From Puniceibacterium sediminis (GTDB taxonomy: Bacteria > Pseudomonadota > Alphaproteobacteria > Rhodobacterales > Rhodobacteraceae): a stretch of DNA of 64,000 nucleotides. The translations under genes and the position numbers were made by a program. The DNA is taken from the NCBI RefSeq assembly GCF_900188035.1, contig NZ_FZNN01000002.1:62001-126000 (forward strand), in the 5' to 3' direction. A model generated the notes under the pieces. The model did no database searches, had not been told where the DNA came from, and worked only from the letters and a program-made list of their open reading frames with translations. Positions 61,556 to 64,000 of this stretch are shown here, one piece after another. How positions within the stretch are numbered: the first letter of the stretch is position 1; each line of letters begins with the position of its first letter.

Positions 61556-62692
61556 ATGAACGAAATGACCCGAAAATTCCCGAAGATCACGCCAGAGGGC
61601 GTGGAGGAGCTGCGCAAGCGCGTCGGCGTGAAGATCGAAAAGACGGTCGAGCCGTGGTGCTATGAAGCGACCCGCGACAACATCCGCCACTACGCCCACG
61701 GTATCGGCGATGACAACCCGCTGTGGTGTGACCCGGAATACGCCAAGACCACCAAATACGGTGACGTTCTGGCGCTGCCCAGCTTCCTGTTTTCCACCAG
61801 CCGGATCATTTCGGGCTATGTCGGCGGTCTGCCGGGCGTGCACGCAATGTGGTCGGGCGCGAACTGGACATGGCACAAGCCGATCCTGCGCAACACCGAG
61901 TTCCGCACCGAGGCGTATCTCAAAGACCTGATCGAGCATGATACGCGTTTTGCCGGCAAGGCGATCCAGCAGATCTATCATGTTGATTTCTTTGACGCGA
62001 ACACCGGCGAGATGCTGGCCGAGGCCGACAGCTGGTGTTTCCGCACCGACCGCGACCAAGCCCGCGAAAACGGTACGAAATACACCGAAGCCAAGGAAAA
62101 AGGCCGCAAGGTCTATACCCAGGAAGAGCTTGATAAATACTACAAGTATTACGAGCAGGAAACGGTGCGCGGCGCCGAGACCCGGTATTGGGATGACGTG
62201 ACCGAAGGCGAAGAGCTGCCCACCATGGTCAAGGGTCCGATGACGGCCACTGGTTTCATCTGCTACGCGCAGGGTTGGGGCGGGTTGTACATTCGTGCCA
62301 ACAAGCTGGCCTGGCAGTTGCAGCAGAAGCACCCGAGCGCCGGCATCAAGAACAAGTTCGGCATTCCCGACTGCCCCGAGCGGGTGCACTGGGAAGAGGA
62401 GTTCGCGCTGGAGGTCGGCGCACCGGGTGCCTATGACTATGGTCCGGAACGCACCTCGTGGCTGACGCATCAGATCACCAACTGGATGGGCGATGATGGT
62501 TTCCTTGCACAGGCCAAATGTCAGGTCCGCCGTCACAATCCCGAAGGCGACATTATCCTGATCAACGGCACAGTGACTCGGAAATACGAGGAAAACGGCC
62601 GCTACCTGTTGGAAATCCAGCAGCGCGCGGAACAGCAGGATGGCGAAATGTCTGCTGTCGGATCTGCAATCGTAGAGCTGCCCAAGCGCTAG
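61556..62692 (+). CDS. MaoC/FAS1-like double-hotdog dehydratase
   Basis: A 378-residue protein with two hotdog halves. The first has ATRDNIRHYAHGIGDDNPLW, the hydratase motif (Asp, His) of MaoC/FAS1-like dehydratases; the second starts near TRYWDDVTEGEELPTMVKGPM. It would hydrate or dehydrate an enoyl-CoA formed after ligation. AAGGAGG lies 5 nt before the ATG, promising strong translation. It follows the ligase by 35 nt, and the TRAP genes follow. Confidence 0.88.
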   Translation: MNEMTRKFPKITPEGVEELRKRVGVKIEKTVEPWCYEATRDNIRHYAHGIGDDNPLWCDPEYAKTTKYGDVLALPSFLFSTSRIISGYVGGLPGVHAMWSGANWTWHKPILRNTEFRTEAYLKDLIEHDTRFAGKAIQQIYHVDFFDANTGEMLAEADSWCFRTDRDQARENGTKYTEAKEKGRKVYTQEELDKYYKYYEQETVRGAETRYWDDVTEGEELPTMVKGPMTATGFICYAQGWGGLYIRANKLAWQLQQKHPSAGIKNKFGIPDCPERVHWEEEFALEVGAPGAYDYGPERTSWLTHQITNWMGDDGFLAQAKCQVRRHNPEGDIILINGTVTRKYEENGRYLLEIQQRAEQQDGEMSAVGSAIVELPKR

Positions 62693-62725
62693 GGGAGCTT
62701 TGCGTCAACCGCTGGGGAGGCGAGG

Positions 62726-63214
62726 TTGAACGTACTGGATAAACTATTGTCGAAACTCGAGGATACCCTGCATCTTGGCGGGTGCCTCGCTCTTGTCGCG
62801 GTGGCTGTGCTGATCAATGGGGACATCCTGCTCAGGCTGTTCTTCAACGAACCAGTGCAGATCCAGTTCGAACTGACCGAACTCTACCTGATGCCCGCCC
62901 TGGCAACACTGTCCCTCTCGCGCGTTTTTCGCGACGGGGGGCACCTTGCGCTGGATTTCGGTCCGGAAACCTTGCCGGGCGTGTTCGGCAAGGTCGTCGC
63001 GCTTGGTCGACTGCTTCTGCCGGCGGTGTTCTTTGCCGCCGTCACCTATATGTCCGGAAAATTTGCCCTGAAGGCCTTTACCAACAATGAGGTCGAATAC
63101 GGGGTTCTCGACTGGCCGCTCGGGTGGGCCTATGCCGTCGTTCCCCTGGGGTGCGGCGTGCTGGTCCTGCGGCTGATCCACGATGCCTTTGTGGTGCGCG
63201 CGGATCACACCTGA
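62726..63214 (+). CDS. TRAP transporter small permease (DctQ-like)
   Basis: A 162-residue membrane protein with four helices, as in DctQ: CLALVAVAVLINGDILLRLF, then FELTELYLMPALATLSLSRV, LLLPAVFFAAVTYMSG and AYAVVPLGCGVLVLRLI. It bridges the binding protein and the large permease (DctM), which must lie beyond the window. The start is TTG at 62726 with GGGGAGGCGAGG upstream; no ATG is available nearby. Confidence 0.88.
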   Translation: MNVLDKLLSKLEDTLHLGGCLALVAVAVLINGDILLRLFFNEPVQIQFELTELYLMPALATLSLSRVFRDGGHLALDFGPETLPGVFGKVVALGRLLLPAVFFAAVTYMSGKFALKAFTNNEVEYGVLDWPLGWAYAVVPLGCGVLVLRLIHDAFVVRADHT

Positions 63215-63239
63215 AACAACAACTCTGGGAGGAGAAAAC

Positions 63240-64000
63240 ATGACACCGATGAATAAAATGGTTTCGACTTTTGTCGGCGCGCTGGCGCTGGGATTTGGGC
63301 CTGTTCACGCGGAAACGCTGCGTCTGGGGGATTTTCAGTCCACCAGCCACATCGTTTCTGTCGAGGGAACGGCAAAGTGGATGGCCGCCGTCGAAGAAGC
63401 CACCGGGGGTGAGATCAGCTTTGAACACTTCCCGTCGCAGCAGGCCGCAAAGTCTGCGGCGCAGCTGGACGCTGTGAACAACGGCATTCTGGACGCCGCA
63501 CTGTTGGGTGCAATCTACCACGCTGAATCGCTGCCGCTGAACTCTGTTGTCGGTCTTCCGGGCTTTTACGGATCAGCCGTGCAGGGTACCAAAGCGCTGC
63601 AGACCATGTTGGAAGAGGGGCCGCTGCGCGACGAATTCCTGGCGGCCGGTGTCACCCCGATCTTTGGTTTCGTGTTGCCGCCCTATCAGGTTCTGGCCAA
63701 GAAACGTCTGGGCATGCCTGCCGATTGGGACGCGCTGGACGTGCGTACATCCGGGTCAACTCAGGCCATGACGGCGCGGGCGCTTGGCGCTGTCGGAATT
63801 TCGATCCCCGGGCCCGAAGTCTATACCGCCATCGAACGCGGTCGTCTTGATGCGGTGCTTTTCCCGCTGGCCTCTGTCCCCGGCTACAAGCTGAACGAAG
63901 TGGTCAGCCACATTTCGACCAACGGGTCGTTTGGCGGCTACAGCTTTGTCATGGTGCTGGGCAACAGCGTGTTCGACGGTCTTTCGGATGACGTGAAGGC
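63240..64000 (+). CDS. TRAP transporter substrate-binding protein (DctP-like), 3' end beyond window
   Basis: The frame is open from ATG at 63240 to the window edge (253 codons). Signal peptide MTPMNKMVSTFVGALALGFG, then HAETLRLGDFQSTSH. The centre contains the DctP-type VRTSGSTQAMTARALGA region, carrying the conserved Arg that binds a carboxylate. GGGAGGAG lies just upstream of the ATG. Together with DctQ it makes a sodium-driven importer for an organic acid, most likely the substrate of the ligase in the same operon. Confidence 0.9.
   Translation, partial: MTPMNKMVSTFVGALALGFGPVHAETLRLGDFQSTSHIVSVEGTAKWMAAVEEATGGEISFEHFPSQQAAKSAAQLDAVNNGILDAALLGAIYHAESLPLNSVVGLPGFYGSAVQGTKALQTMLEEGPLRDEFLAAGVTPIFGFVLPPYQVLAKKRLGMPADWDALDVRTSGSTQAMTARALGAVGISIPGPEVYTAIERGRLDAVLFPLASVPGYKLNEVVSHISTNGSFGGYSFVMVLGNSVFDGLSDDVK

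Overview
The window looks like chromosomal DNA of a marine-type alphaproteobacterium of the family Rhodobacteraceae (Roseobacter group). This rests on high-GC coding sequence, the block gpmI-envC-ctpA-rppH, the zinc-independent L36, a DUF4170 and a DUF2794 gene, a VPLPA-CTERM protein, many branched-chain-type (HAAT) ABC transporters, a TRAP transporter, and a perfect CtrA-type box. It is an inference from gene content; no rRNA is present.

Layout. 1-11.1 kb: tail of an M20 amidohydrolase, then a plus-strand operon joining a long-chain acyl-CoA synthetase, a complete HAAT ABC transporter (two ATPases, two permeases, one binding protein), a VOC protein, a periplasmic cupin and a PaaK-like ligase. 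The operon is interrupted by a convergent VPLPA-CTERM surface-protein gene. 11.3-16.8 kb: rpmJ, tRNA-Val(GAC), an N-formylglutamate amidohydrolase, a phosphoesterase, lpxK and a WaaA-like gene, DUF4170, and an orphan BrnA-like gene. 16.9-18.8 kb: an AT-rich cassette of three overlapping small genes (possible toxin, XRE antitoxin, third partner) with palindromic operators. It is bracketed by inverted ~80-bp repeats, with more copies of the repeat core beside it. 18.9-46.3 kb: mostly core genome: gpmI-envC-ctpA-rppH, MltB-type transglycosylase, rnr, dapE, dapD, a cation antiporter, a threonine dehydratase-like enzyme, a LOG protein, a polysaccharide epimerase/dehydratase, asd, carbonic anhydrase, leucyl aminopeptidase, an NlpC/P60 hydrolase, an agmatinase-type enzyme, cytochrome c', and rpsU. 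46.7-54.8 kb: a minus-strand operon for amide or urea-like compounds (TAT-exported binding protein, two permeases, two ATPases, amidase, small monooxygenase), with a divergent AraC regulator and a probable amidase-gene remnant between them. 55.1-57.0 kb: a chemoreceptor. 57.4-64 kb: a CoA-dependent catabolic cluster (CaiB transferase, thioesterase and IclR regulator divergent from an acyl-CoA ligase, a double-hotdog dehydratase and a TRAP transporter), cut off by the window edge.

How genes work together: three loci each couple an importer to activating or hydrolysing enzymes, which is typical of a scavenger of dissolved organic matter. The core blocks serve lysine/diaminopimelate synthesis (dapD, dapE, asd), peptidoglycan turnover (envC, ctpA, mltB, NlpC/P60), lipid A assembly and RNA decay (rnr, rppH).

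Most unusual signals: the inverted-repeat-bracketed three-gene cassette at 16.9-18.7 kb; three intergenic arrays of the heptamer CGTATGG repeated at an exact 11-bp period; a 24-nt element repeated inside the first ABC operon; and a WaaA-like protein lacking both glutamates expected of the family.
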